Shown: positions 33,343-41,490 of the stretch, in pieces
Layout of the letters: every line of letters begins with the position of its first letter
Numbering within the stretch: position 1 is the first letter of the stretch
From: Rikenellaceae bacterium
Lineage (GTDB): Bacteria > Bacteroidota > Bacteroidia > Bacteroidales > Rikenellaceae
NCBI GenBank assembly: GCA_015059955.1
Contig: SUZK01000003.1
Coordinates: 214,397 to 278,396, forward strand
Direction of reading: 5' to 3'
DNA length: 64,000 nt
Translations under genes and position numbers: made by a program
Notes under the pieces: generated by a model
What the model saw: only the letters and a program-made list of their open reading frames with translations
Database searches by the model: none
What the model was told of the DNA's origin: nothing

Positions 33343-34116
33343 CTACCCTATTTTAAGAAACGACCTAAGCGTAGCACTCCACAGCTCCGGCTGCTCAAGC
33401 ATTGCAAAGTGACCAGCACCCTCAGCGACAACAAGACCAGCATCACCCATCAGGCGCTCCATCTTACGAGCATCACCGATAGGCGTTGCCGTATCCTTAT
33501 CACCCCAGAAGAGCAATACGGGAACTTTTATCTTGGGCATCACCGAGCACAAGTCCTCGTTAACGCACTTCGAGAGTATAGCACGCATCATGGGCGTTGC
33601 ACGGTTATAGTCCGACGAGGCAGCACTCTTACGGCGCTGTTCGAGTAGCATCTGCGCCTTCTTATCGCCAATAAGCAGTGGCAACGTGCGCTTCATAAGT
33701 TTATAGGTATAGACCTTGCGGTAGTAGCCAAACGAGCGGCGAGGCTTTACGCCCGCAGCATCGGTGAGCACCACTCGCGACACACTATTGCGTGAGGCAT
33801 AGAGGATAGATACACGACCACCAAACGAGTGACCTATGAGCGTTGGGCTCTCTATTCCAAGGTGCTTGACAAGTGCCTCGATAGATTGGGTATACTCCTC
33901 GACACCCCAGACGCTCTTAGGCTCGGCACTGCGGCCAAAGCCTGCGAAGTCGACAGCGACAACACGATAGTGCTCGGCGAGCATATCGTGCGTGGCGCCC
34001 CAGATGGTGGCATCGCACCCCCAGCCATGCAAGAGGATGATGGTATCACCCTCACCAGCAATGGTATAGGCGAGGTCAACACCCTCGAACGTATATCGTG
34101 CCTCAACAGTTGCCAT
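33343..34116 (-). CDS. Alpha/beta hydrolase
   Basis: A 257-residue alpha/beta hydrolase with oxyanion loop LLHGWGCDATIWG, nucleophile elbow GHSFGG (serine ~97), acid in FWGDKDTATP and histidine in GAGHFAMLEQPE. It has no signal peptide, so it is cytoplasmic. Its stop is 2 bp from the start of the membrane MurF gene, implying tight coupling. The ddl / membrane MurF / hydrolase trio also occurs in other phyla, which suggests a cell-wall role; the substrate is unknown. Confidence 0.85.
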   Translation of the reverse strand: MATVEARYTFEGVDLAYTIAGEGDTIILLHGWGCDATIWGATHDMLAEHYRVVAVDFAGFGRSAEPKSVWGVEEYTQSIEALVKHLGIESPTLIGHSFGGRVSILYASRNSVSRVVLTDAAGVKPRRSFGYYRKVYTYKLMKRTLPLLIGDKKAQMLLEQRRKSAASSDYNRATPMMRAILSKCVNEDLCSVMPKIKVPVLLFWGDKDTATPIGDARKMERLMGDAGLVVAEGAGHFAMLEQPELWSATLRSFLKIG

Positions 34117-34131
34117 GACTACCCTACAACC

Positions 34132-34680
34132 CTATCGACGTGTCTTATATGCTGCGCGGTATGAGCCACGAGCCATCTTCTGAAGCTTATTCTTGATGAG
34201 GTTACGACGCAGTGGCGCGAGGTGGTCGGTAAAGACCTTACCCTCGATATGGTCGTACTCGTGCTGGATGACACGTGCAGGCTTGCCCGTGAACTCCTCG
34301 TCGTGCTCAACGAAGTTCTCATCCATATAGCGCATACGGATGGATACAGGACGGCGCACATTCTCGTGCAGACCAGGCAACGAGAGGCAGCCCTCCTCGA
34401 AGAGCGATGTCTCCTCCGAGGTCTCATATATCTCGGCATTGATAAACACCCTGCGCCAATCAGCCAACGTAGGGTCATCCTCACCCCATGGTGTGCAGTC
34501 GACGATGAAGAGACGTATGTTCTTGCCTATCTGTGGTGCAGCAAGGCCGACGCCCTCAGCCTCGGCAAGCGTAGTCCACATATCGTCGATAAGCTTCTTA
34601 AGCTCGGGGAACTCTGGGGTTATTGCCTCCGACTCGTTACGCAATACCTGCGAGCCGTATATAACAATTGGATATATCAT
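34132..34680 (-). CDS. def: Peptide deformylase
   Basis: A 182-residue PDF that removes the formyl group from nascent proteins. The three metal-site motifs are intact: GVGLAAPQIG (43-52), EGCLSLPG (Cys98) and QHEYDHIEG (His140, Glu141, His144). A basic C-terminal tail (LQKMARGSYRAAYKTRR) is typical of Bacteroidetes. It begins the run def, hydrolase, murF, ddl on the minus strand. Confidence 0.97.
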   Translation of the reverse strand: MIYPIVIYGSQVLRNESEAITPEFPELKKLIDDMWTTLAEAEGVGLAAPQIGKNIRLFIVDCTPWGEDDPTLADWRRVFINAEIYETSEETSLFEEGCLSLPGLHENVRRPVSIRMRYMDENFVEHDEEFTGKPARVIQHEYDHIEGKVFTDHLAPLRRNLIKNKLQKMARGSYRAAYKTRR

Positions 34681-34731
34681 CTTTATAATCAGTAATTAGC
34701 AATTAGTAATATGCCTTGCTCTATGCAATAT

Positions 34732-35154
34732 CTATCGGAACTCACTTATAGAGGCCATGTAGTCTTGGAGGATTATCGCTGCCGACACCTTATCAACAAG
34801 AGCCTTATCGCGGCGTGCCATCTTGCCAATGCCACTCTCACGAATGGTGCGCTGCGCCAAGACCGACGTGAAGCGCTCGTCATAGGGCACAACCCTCTTG
34901 TCGGGGTAGGCGTGACGCAGACGTCCCATCAACGGCTCAATGTAGCGCATCGTCTCCGAGGGAGCACCGCTCATCTGTCGTGGGTAGCCCACAACGATGG
35001 TTGTCACCTCCTCGCGCATGAAGTAGTCCGCAAGGTAGCGCTCCAACTGCTTTGTGTCTACCGTCTCCAAGGGCTGGGCGATGATGCCCAGCGGGTCGGT
35101 GACAGCAAGGCCTGTGCGCTTTGTGCCGTAGTCGATAGCGATGATGCGTGCCAC
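34732..35154 (-). CDS. ruvX: Putative Holliday junction resolvase / pre-16S rRNA nuclease (YqgF family)
   Basis: A 140-residue RNase H-fold nuclease. IIAIDYGTKRTGLAVTDPLG gives the first catalytic Asp, VVGYPRQMSG the second strand, and YDERFTSVLAQ and DKVSAAIILQDYM (Asp) complete the site. In E. coli YqgF trims the 5' end of 16S rRNA. It lies 3 bp after glyS and is translationally linked to it. Confidence 0.93.
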   Translation of the reverse strand: MARIIAIDYGTKRTGLAVTDPLGIIAQPLETVDTKQLERYLADYFMREEVTTIVVGYPRQMSGAPSETMRYIEPLMGRLRHAYPDKRVVPYDERFTSVLAQRTIRESGIGKMARRDKALVDKVSAAIILQDYMASISEFR

Positions 35155-35157
35155 AGC

Positions 35158-36705
35158 CTATGCCTCCTTGATCTTCTTGAAGAGCTTTCTAAACGATACC
35201 TCCTCGTCGACCATCTTGCGCAAATCCTCAATCTTGATGCGCTCCTGCTGCATGGTGTCGCGGTGACGTACCGTAACCATGCCGTCGGTGAGTGTATCGT
35301 GGTCAACAGTAACGCAGAAAGGAGTACCGATAGCATCCTGACGACGGTAGCGCTTACCAATAGAGTCCTTCTCGTCGTATACCACGTTATAGTCATACTT
35401 GAGGTCGTCGATAATCTGGCGAGCAACCTCTGGAAGGCCATCCTTCTTAACGAGTGGCATGACGGCAACCTTCGTAGGAGCGAGAGCTGCAGGGATGCGC
35501 AATACTACGCGCTCCTCGCCATTCTCGAGCTTCTCCTCGCAGTAGGCAGCAGACATAATCTGCAAGAACATACGGTCAACACCAATAGAGGTCTCAACGA
35601 CGTATGGCACATAGCTCTCGCCACGCTCTGGGTCGAAGTACTGAATCTTCTTGCCCGAGAACTCCTGGTGACGGCCGAGGTCGAAGTCGGTACGTGAGTG
35701 GATACCCTCCACCTCCTTGAAGCCGAATGGGAAGTTAAACTCGACATCGGTAGCGGCATTAGCGTAGTGAGCGAGCTTGTCGTGGTCGTGGAAACGGTAG
35801 TTGTCGTCACCGAAGCCCAAGGCGCGGTGCCATGCCATACGTGTCTCCTTCCACTTCGACCACCACTCCATCTCGGTACCTGGCTGCACGAAGAACTGCA
35901 TCTCCATCTGCTCGAACTCACGCATACGGAAGATGAACTGACGAGCTACAATCTCGTTACGGAAGGCCTTACCAATCTGCGCAATACCGAAAGGCAACTT
36001 CATGCGACCTGTCTTCTGCACATTGAGGTAGTTCACGAAGATACCCTGCGCGGTCTCTGGACGGAGATATACGGTGTTGGCGCCATCTGCCGTAGAGCCC
36101 ATCTGCGTAGAGAACATAAGGTTAAACTGACGCACATCAGTCCAGTTGCGAGTACCCGAGATTGGACATACTATCTCGCAGTCGAGGATAATCTGCTTGA
36201 GCTCATCGAGGTTGTTATCGTTGAGAGCCTTCGTAAAACGCTCATGTATGGCATCCATCTTGGCCTTAATCTCCAACACGCGAGGCGAGGTAGCGAGGTA
36301 CTGCTCCTCGTTGAAATTCTCCTTGAAGCGCTTGCGAGCCTTCTCAACCTCCTTAGCGATTTTCTCCTCCTGCTTAGCCATCCAGTCCTCAACAAGGACA
36401 TCGGCACGGTAGCGCTTCTTAGAGTCGCGGTTGTCGATGAGGGGGTCGTTGAAGGCACCTACGTGGCCCGAAGCCTCCCATACGCGAGGGTGCATGAAGA
36501 TAGCTGCGTCGATACCAACGATATTCTCGTTGAGCTTAACCATCGAGTCCCACCAGTAGCGCTTGATGTTGTTTTTGAGCTCCACGCCATTCTGGCCATA
36601 GTCATATACGGCGCCTAGGCCATCGTAAATCTCGCTTGATGGGAATATAAAACCATACTCCTTGCAGTGTGCAATCAGCTTCTTGAACAATTCTTCCTGT
36701 GTCAT
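35158..36705 (-). CDS. glyS: Glycine--tRNA ligase (single-chain class II)
   Basis: A 515-residue alpha2-type GlyRS. Class II motifs are visible (RPETAQGIFVNYLNVQ, FGIAQIGKAFRNEI, REFEQMEMQFFVQPG, VETSIGVDRMFLQIM), followed by the anticodon-binding domain (PTKVAVMPLVKKDGLPEVA). It charges tRNA-Gly. A TATCTTTG -7 box lies ~60 bp upstream at 36765-36772 (minus). Confidence 0.97.
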   Translation of the reverse strand: MTQEELFKKLIAHCKEYGFIFPSSEIYDGLGAVYDYGQNGVELKNNIKRYWWDSMVKLNENIVGIDAAIFMHPRVWEASGHVGAFNDPLIDNRDSKKRYRADVLVEDWMAKQEEKIAKEVEKARKRFKENFNEEQYLATSPRVLEIKAKMDAIHERFTKALNDNNLDELKQIILDCEIVCPISGTRNWTDVRQFNLMFSTQMGSTADGANTVYLRPETAQGIFVNYLNVQKTGRMKLPFGIAQIGKAFRNEIVARQFIFRMREFEQMEMQFFVQPGTEMEWWSKWKETRMAWHRALGFGDDNYRFHDHDKLAHYANAATDVEFNFPFGFKEVEGIHSRTDFDLGRHQEFSGKKIQYFDPERGESYVPYVVETSIGVDRMFLQIMSAAYCEEKLENGEERVVLRIPAALAPTKVAVMPLVKKDGLPEVARQIIDDLKYDYNVVYDEKDSIGKRYRRQDAIGTPFCVTVDHDTLTDGMVTVRHRDTMQQERIKIEDLRKMVDEEVSFRKLFKKIKEA

Positions 36706-36764
36706 GTTACTATATCGTTTTTGTTATTATAATCTACACTTTATGCCTACGGCATATCAACCGA

Positions 36765-36772
36765 CAAAGATA
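36765..36772 (-). promoter_or_regulatory. -7 box of glyS
   Basis: Reads TATCTTTG on the minus strand, about 60 bp before the glyS ATG. An ATTG at ~21 bp further upstream may serve as -33. Confidence 0.55.
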
Positions 36773-36796
36773 CAACTTTTTCGGTTATTTCAGCAA

Positions 36797-37453
36797 TCAT
36801 TTCACCAGATTATGTGCGCGGAATGAGTAGTGAGTGCCCGCGCTGATTATCACGTGGTCCAAGAGGCGCATATCGAAGAGCTTTGCGGCCTCCGCAACAC
36901 GCTCCGTAAGCTCCATATCCTGACGGCTTGGCTCAACACTTCCCGATGGGTGGTTATGCACCAAAACAATCTGAGTAGCAAGCAGTTCAATAGCACGCTT
37001 AACGATAAGCTTGCAATCTACGACTGTGGCCTGAACGCCACCCTGACTAACACGCATACGCTCAATGATGCGACCCGACGAGGCGAGATACAACGCCCAG
37101 CACTCCTCATGCTGAAGGTTTGCAAGCGTCGACTCCATAACGCGCACAACATCCCTATCGGACTGCACCACCTCCTGCGCTCCCGCATCCGAGAGTGCCA
37201 CCCTACGTCCAAGCTCCATGGCCGCCTGAAGGCGCATTGCACGCTGCTTACCGATACCAGCCATCATACGTAGGCGCGAGAACGATACTCGCGACAACTC
37301 AACAAGCGACTGGGAGTTAAGCGCCATAAGCTCCGATGCAACACTCTTAGCACGCTCATCATCAGCGCCTTCCGAGATTACAACAGCCACAAGCTCCTCA
37401 TCGCTGAGTGCCGTAGCACCGCGCGACTCAATCTTATCGACAATATTTTTCAT
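36797..37453 (-). CDS. radC: RadC family JAB/MPN-domain protein
   Basis: A 218-residue RadC. The N-terminal UPF0758 helix-hairpin-helix region (MAGIGKQRAMRLQAAMELGRR) is followed by the JAMM metalloprotease-like domain with VLVHNHPSGSVEPSRQDMEL, the HxHPSG-x8-D zinc site. Despite the name, a DNA-repair role is not established for the family. It stands alone between glyS and the repeat R6. Confidence 0.93.
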   Translation of the reverse strand: MKNIVDKIESRGATALSDEELVAVVISEGADDERAKSVASELMALNSQSLVELSRVSFSRLRMMAGIGKQRAMRLQAAMELGRRVALSDAGAQEVVQSDRDVVRVMESTLANLQHEECWALYLASSGRIIERMRVSQGGVQATVVDCKLIVKRAIELLATQIVLVHNHPSGSVEPSRQDMELTERVAEAAKLFDMRLLDHVIISAGTHYSFRAHNLVK

Positions 37454-37509
37454 CGTATATTGAAATAAACATACGAAGTTACAAAGAAAAATGGAAAATG
37501 CAAAATTAT

Positions 37510-37603
37510 AGTAGACTCACTTTACTCCCCGACTGGGGATTTATGATGCAACTATTCGGGCTAATGATTGAGAGGCCGAAGGAGGCCACTTATCACATGA
37601 AAA
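37510..37603. repeat. Degenerate/partial long palindromic repeat (R6a)
   Basis: TTCGGGCTAATGATTGAGAGG, then GAAGGAGGCCACTTATCACATG, matches the right arm of R2/R4. Upstream only a short stem CTCCCC-GACT-GGGGA remains. This is a decayed copy that directly adjoins R6. No gene is seen in 37454-37732. Confidence 0.6.
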
Positions 37604-37604
37604 A

Positions 37605-37735
37605 AATTTCTTGTCAGAAGGCTGCAGATACAACGCTCGGCAAAAAAAATGCGGATGGGCTGTACTTAATGGTACTGCTCATTCGCATTTATTTTTGTTA
37701 GCGGCAGTAGATGTCTGCCTTATCACAAGAAATTA
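37605..37735 (-). repeat. Long palindromic repeat, intact copy R6 (terminator-like subtype)
   Basis: The ends are AATTTCTTGT and ACAAGAAATT: relative to R5 both arms carry a complementary change, so pairing is kept. The inner hairpin AATGCGGATGGGC / GCTCATTCGCATT again gives a U8 tract on the minus strand. The TAA stop of rnc (37733-37735) overlaps its end. Confidence 0.9.
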
Positions 37736-38518
37736 ATTGGCGATGCGGTCTATACGGTCCAATATCTTGGCACTATTCTCATCATCAATAGCCGAAGTCT
37801 TAGCCTCGCTAACAGAGTGTGCCGCAGCCTGTTCGGCTTGCTTCTTCGAGTCTCCAACACCGTGACCTACGGCTATGCCATCGACATATACGGTAGATAC
37901 GAATGTGGGGTGCGCCATTGATGTACCAGGCTCGCTACCTGTACGGAACTCAATAGAGTAGTGGTTCTTCTGGCACCACTCAATAAGGCGACTCTTGAAG
38001 TCGGTCTCGCACTGAAGCATATTGTCGAGCGACAGGTATCGACCATATATATCGTTGATAAGCAGCCTATTGACAAAGTCGTAGCCCTTATCCAAGTATA
38101 TAGCACCCATCATCGCCTCGAAGGCATCGCCATAGATATGCTTATGGGTCATATTTCCCGAGGCGTGCGAGATAACATGCTTATCGAGGCCAATCTTCGA
38201 GGCTATGGTATTTAGTGACTGGCGCGACACAATCTTCGAGCGTAGCTGTGTCATGAAGCCCTCATCGCGGTCGGGGAACTCTATAAATAGAAAGTCCGAG
38301 GTGATGCTCTCAATGACGGCATCGCCCAAGAACTCAAGTCTTTCGTTGTTGATATGGCTACCATCCTCCAGCTCCACGGATGCCGACTTATGTATAAGCG
38401 CGAGCTTATACAACTCTATGTTATGGGGTATAAAGTGGAACATATCGTCAATGGCAGCATAGAACTCTTTATCGCGGCCATAACGACGACGAATGGGACG
38501 TAGCAGAAATTCGAACAT
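37733..38518 (-). CDS. rnc: Ribonuclease III
   Basis: A 261-residue RNase III that cleaves double-stranded RNA. The catalytic signature NERLEFLGDAVIESITSDFLF and later DAFEAMMGAIYLDKG mark the nuclease domain, and the C-terminal dsRNA-binding domain contains AHPTFVSTVYVDG and SKKQAEQAAA. It lies 22 bp downstream of fabF. Its own transcript would end in the long hairpin R6. Confidence 0.96.
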   Translation of the reverse strand: MFEFLLRPIRRRYGRDKEFYAAIDDMFHFIPHNIELYKLALIHKSASVELEDGSHINNERLEFLGDAVIESITSDFLFIEFPDRDEGFMTQLRSKIVSRQSLNTIASKIGLDKHVISHASGNMTHKHIYGDAFEAMMGAIYLDKGYDFVNRLLINDIYGRYLSLDNMLQCETDFKSRLIEWCQKNHYSIEFRTGSEPGTSMAHPTFVSTVYVDGIAVGHGVGDSKKQAEQAAAHSVSEAKTSAIDDENSAKILDRIDRIAN

Positions 38519-38540
38519 GAGCAGGAGCTTATATAGGTAG

Positions 38541-39791
38541 TTACTCCGCTACACGACGGAAGATGACTGTCGAGTTATGACCACCAAAGCCAAAGGTGTT
38601 GCTGAGGGCAACATTAACCTCGCGCTTACGAGCCGTACCGAGAGTCAAATCCAACTCTGGGTCGACAGCGGGGTCGAGATTCTCAACATTGATTGTTGGC
38701 GGTATGATACCGCGCGTGATAGCCATGACACATGCCAACGCCTCGATGGCGGCAGCAGCACCCAAGAGGTGACCCGTCATGGACTTTGTAGATGATATGC
38801 TCATCTTCTTGAGGTTCTCGCCAAAGACGGCATCAAGAGCCTTCAACTCGGCTATATCACCCAGCGGCGTAGAGGTGCCATGTACGTTGATATAGTCGAC
38901 ATCTGATGGTGCGAGGTGAGCATCGCTCAGAGCCTCCTCCATAGATAGTATTGCACCAGCACCCTCAGGGTGTGGAGCGGTCATATGGTGGGCATCGGCA
39001 GACATACCGCCGCCGACAACCTCACAATAGATCTTAGCGCCACGCTTCACGGCGTGCTCGTACTCCTCAAGCACCAAGGCACCAGCGCCCTCGCCCATCA
39101 CGAAGCCATCGCGATCCTTGTCGAAGGGGCGTGAGGCGTGCGTGGGGTCGTCGTTGCGTGTCGAGAGTGCCTGCATAGAGCTAAAGCCACCGACACCAGC
39201 CTGGATGATTGGAGCCTCAGCACCACCCGTAACAATCATCTCAGCCTTACCTAAACGTATGAGGTTCAGCGCGTCGATGATTGCGTGGTTAGACGAAGCA
39301 CATGCCGACGTAACGCTATAATTAGGGCCCATAAAGCCATACTTCATGGCGATGTGTCCTGCGGCCAAGTCGGCAATCATTCGTGGTACAAAGAATGGAC
39401 TAAACCGAGGGAGTTCACCTCCCTTGGCATAGTCCATACACTCTTGAAAATAGGTCTCGATACCACCTACTCCCGAGCTCCACACAACACCCACACGGCG
39501 ACGATTTAAGTCGTCACCGAGAGCAGCATCAGCAACAGCCTCCGTGGCTGCCACTACTGCAAACTGAGCGAAGCGGTCGTACTTGCGAACCTCCTTACGG
39601 TCGAAGTATCGCGACCAATCATAATTTTTTACTTCGCAGGCGAAACGCACCTTAAAGTTCGATGCATCGAAATTAGTTATGGGGGCAGCACCACTTACTC
39701 CAGCCTCCAAATTGTGGAAATACTCCTCAATATTGTTACCTAAAGGGTTAATAGTACCTATACCAGTAACTACGACTCTACGCAACTCCAT
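38541..39791 (-). CDS. fabF: 3-oxoacyl-[ACP] synthase II
   Basis: A 416-residue condensing enzyme of fatty-acid elongation. The active site is complete: Cys164 (SVTSACASS), His304 (VHGTSTPLGD) and His341 (GHLLGAAAAIE). It follows acpP by 36 bp and precedes rnc, the common acpP-fabF-rnc order. Confidence 0.97.
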   Translation of the reverse strand: MELRRVVVTGIGTINPLGNNIEEYFHNLEAGVSGAAPITNFDASNFKVRFACEVKNYDWSRYFDRKEVRKYDRFAQFAVVAATEAVADAALGDDLNRRRVGVVWSSGVGGIETYFQECMDYAKGGELPRFSPFFVPRMIADLAAGHIAMKYGFMGPNYSVTSACASSNHAIIDALNLIRLGKAEMIVTGGAEAPIIQAGVGGFSSMQALSTRNDDPTHASRPFDKDRDGFVMGEGAGALVLEEYEHAVKRGAKIYCEVVGGGMSADAHHMTAPHPEGAGAILSMEEALSDAHLAPSDVDYINVHGTSTPLGDIAELKALDAVFGENLKKMSISSTKSMTGHLLGAAAAIEALACVMAITRGIIPPTINVENLDPAVDPELDLTLGTARKREVNVALSNTFGFGGHNSTVIFRRVAE

Positions 39792-39827
39792 TACGACGTG
39801 TCTACCTACAAAGATTAAATTCGATTA

Positions 39828-40061
39828 TTACTTGTGAGCCTCAATGTAGCTGATAGCATCACCTACAGTCTGAATCTTCTCAGCGTCTGCATCAGGAATC
39901 TGAAGATCGAAAGCCTTCTCGAACTCCATAATAAGCTCTACCTGGTCCAAAGAATCTGCACCAAGGTGTGCTGTAAAGCTTGCCTCAGGCACTACCTCTG
40001 ACTCCTTAACGCCCAACTTGTCAACGATGATCTCGACAACTTTTGACTGAATTTCTGACAT
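39828..40061 (-). CDS. acpP: Acyl carrier protein
   Basis: A 77-residue ACP with the phosphopantetheine attachment site [15 protein letters not shown] (Ser37). It is acidic and of standard length, and is the first gene of acpP-fabF-rnc. On the minus strand TATTTTTG at 40147-40154 is a possible -7 box, ~85 bp upstream. Confidence 0.98.
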   Translation of the reverse strand: MSEIQSKVVEIIVDKLGVKESEVVPEASFTAHLGADSLDQVELIMEFEKAFDLQIPDADAEKIQTVGDAISYIEAHK

Positions 40062-40167
40062 AATAATTAAGTTTTAGTTAAACATTATAGTAGTAAATTG
40101 TATCTACTGTAATTAAGTCTTTGAAAAAAAATTTTCACAGACGCCACAAAAATAACACTTTTTTTAT

Positions 40168-40175
40168 TATCTTTG
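40168..40175 (+). promoter_or_regulatory. -7 box of pepE
   Basis: TATCTTTG, 72 bp before the pepE ATG, in the divergent acpP/pepE gap. No clear -33 was found. Confidence 0.5.
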
Positions 40176-40246
40176 ACATTATGACGCAAAAAAATTATCA
40201 ACAATTTGATTACATCATATGTTAACCTATTAATAAATAATACATT

Positions 40247-40963
40247 ATGAACCTATTACTAATTTCCAATTCCACCAATGCTGGTAAGGCCTATTTGAAA
40301 TATCCTATCGAGGAGATTAAAAAGACCCTAACTGGTATTACCGAAGTTGTCTTCATCCCTTATGCCGCTGTCACCTTCTCATACGACGAGTATGAACGCA
40401 AGGTTCAGGAGCGCTTCAACGAGATTGGCATCAAGGTCAACTCTGTACATCGTGCCCTCAACAAGCGCAACTTCGTGCGCCACGCTCAGGCTATCGTTAT
40501 CGGCGGCGGTAACACCTTCGCACTTCTCAAGAAGATGCAGGAGGAGGACCTTCTCGACACCATCTTCCGCCGCGTGAAGGCGGGTGTGCCCTACATCGGC
40601 TGGTCAGCAGGTAGCAATGTAACATGCCCTACTATCTGCACTACAAACGATATGCCTATCGTACAGCCAGCCTCGTTCCGTGCTATTGGCCTTATACCTT
40701 TCCAGATTAATCCTCACTACCTTGATGCTAACCCCGAGGGTCATGCAGGCGAGACACGCGAGCAGCGCATATTGGAGTATATCGAGGCTAACCACAGTCG
40801 CTACGTTGTAGGCCTTAGAGAGGGGTGTATGCTCCGCGTTACGGATGGCAACATCGAGCTTATCGGCTCACGCCCAATGCGCATCTTCAAGAAGGGCATC
40901 GAGACCTACGAGGTGAAGGCGGGTGATGACATCAACTTCCTCATCAAGCGCAACAGCAAGTAA
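40247..40963 (+). CDS. pepE: Dipeptidase E (alpha-aspartyl dipeptidase)
   Basis: A 238-residue S51 peptidase. It has the nucleophile elbow GWSAGSN (Ser120), Asp135 and His157 (QINPHYLDA), the same positions as the E. coli PepE triad, and GGGNTFALLKKM upstream. It hydrolyses N-terminal Asp-X dipeptides in the cytoplasm. It is divergent from acpP. Confidence 0.95.
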   Translation: MNLLLISNSTNAGKAYLKYPIEEIKKTLTGITEVVFIPYAAVTFSYDEYERKVQERFNEIGIKVNSVHRALNKRNFVRHAQAIVIGGGNTFALLKKMQEEDLLDTIFRRVKAGVPYIGWSAGSNVTCPTICTTNDMPIVQPASFRAIGLIPFQINPHYLDANPEGHAGETREQRILEYIEANHSRYVVGLREGCMLRVTDGNIELIGSRPMRIFKKGIETYEVKAGDDINFLIKRNSK

Positions 40964-40966
40964 TCT

Positions 40967-41323
40967 ATGAATGAGCTGAGTGCTCTTATAGGCTCACAGG
41001 GTGAGGATGCCGCCATGGAGTGGTTGCGCGACAGAGGGTACTACATTGTCGAGCGCAACTGGCGTGCTGGGCGCTACGAGATAGATATTATCGCCGAGCG
41101 CTACGACACGCTACACTTTGTAGAGGTCAAGACGCGCAAGAGCGGTAGCTGGCAGTCGGCATACGACAGCATCGACGAGCAGAAGATACGCTCGCTACGC
41201 CGTGGCGCAGCCTACTATCGAGCAATGCGACGACCAAGGCGCAACATCCAGTTTGACCTTATAGCCGTAGAGCACGACGACAACGGAATACTCTCGATAG
41301 AGTACACCGAGAATATAATTTAG
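40967..41323 (+). CDS. YraN family protein (UPF0102)
   Basis: A 118-residue protein with GSQGEDAAMEWLRDRGYYIVERNWR, GRYEIDIIAERYDTLHFVEVKTRK and the C-terminal FDLIAV strand: the restriction-endonuclease-like D-E-K fold of the YraN family. Its biological role is unresolved. It starts 3 bp after pepE. Confidence 0.93.
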   Translation: MNELSALIGSQGEDAAMEWLRDRGYYIVERNWRAGRYEIDIIAERYDTLHFVEVKTRKSGSWQSAYDSIDEQKIRSLRRGAAYYRAMRRPRRNIQFDLIAVEHDDNGILSIEYTENII

Positions 41324-41362
41324 AGGTATGGGCTGACGATGATATTCGATCAGCCCATACCT
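41324..41362 (+). terminator. Intrinsic terminator after the YraN-family gene
   Basis: AGGTATGGGCTGA (41324-41336) pairs with TCAGCCCATACCT (41350-41362). The following T stretch is short. Confidence 0.75.
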
Positions 41363-41454
41363 ATTTATACCATATAATCTATTCAAATTATAACAATATT
41401 GACCTAAATGTGGACTTTTATTGAATAAAAGTGCCGACATATAGATTTTTTTAT

Positions 41455-41462
41455 TACATTTG
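41455..41462 (+). promoter_or_regulatory. -7 box of waaA
   Basis: TACATTTG, 28 bp before the ATG at 41491. The -33 element is not obvious. Confidence 0.5.
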
Positions 41463-41490
41463 TACTTTGTAATCGCAAACCGAGCGGCAA

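Noticed and set aside
35698..36618. 306-residue frame antisense to glyS
   Set aside because: It is the complement of a highly conserved synthetase gene, with no domain or start signal of its own.
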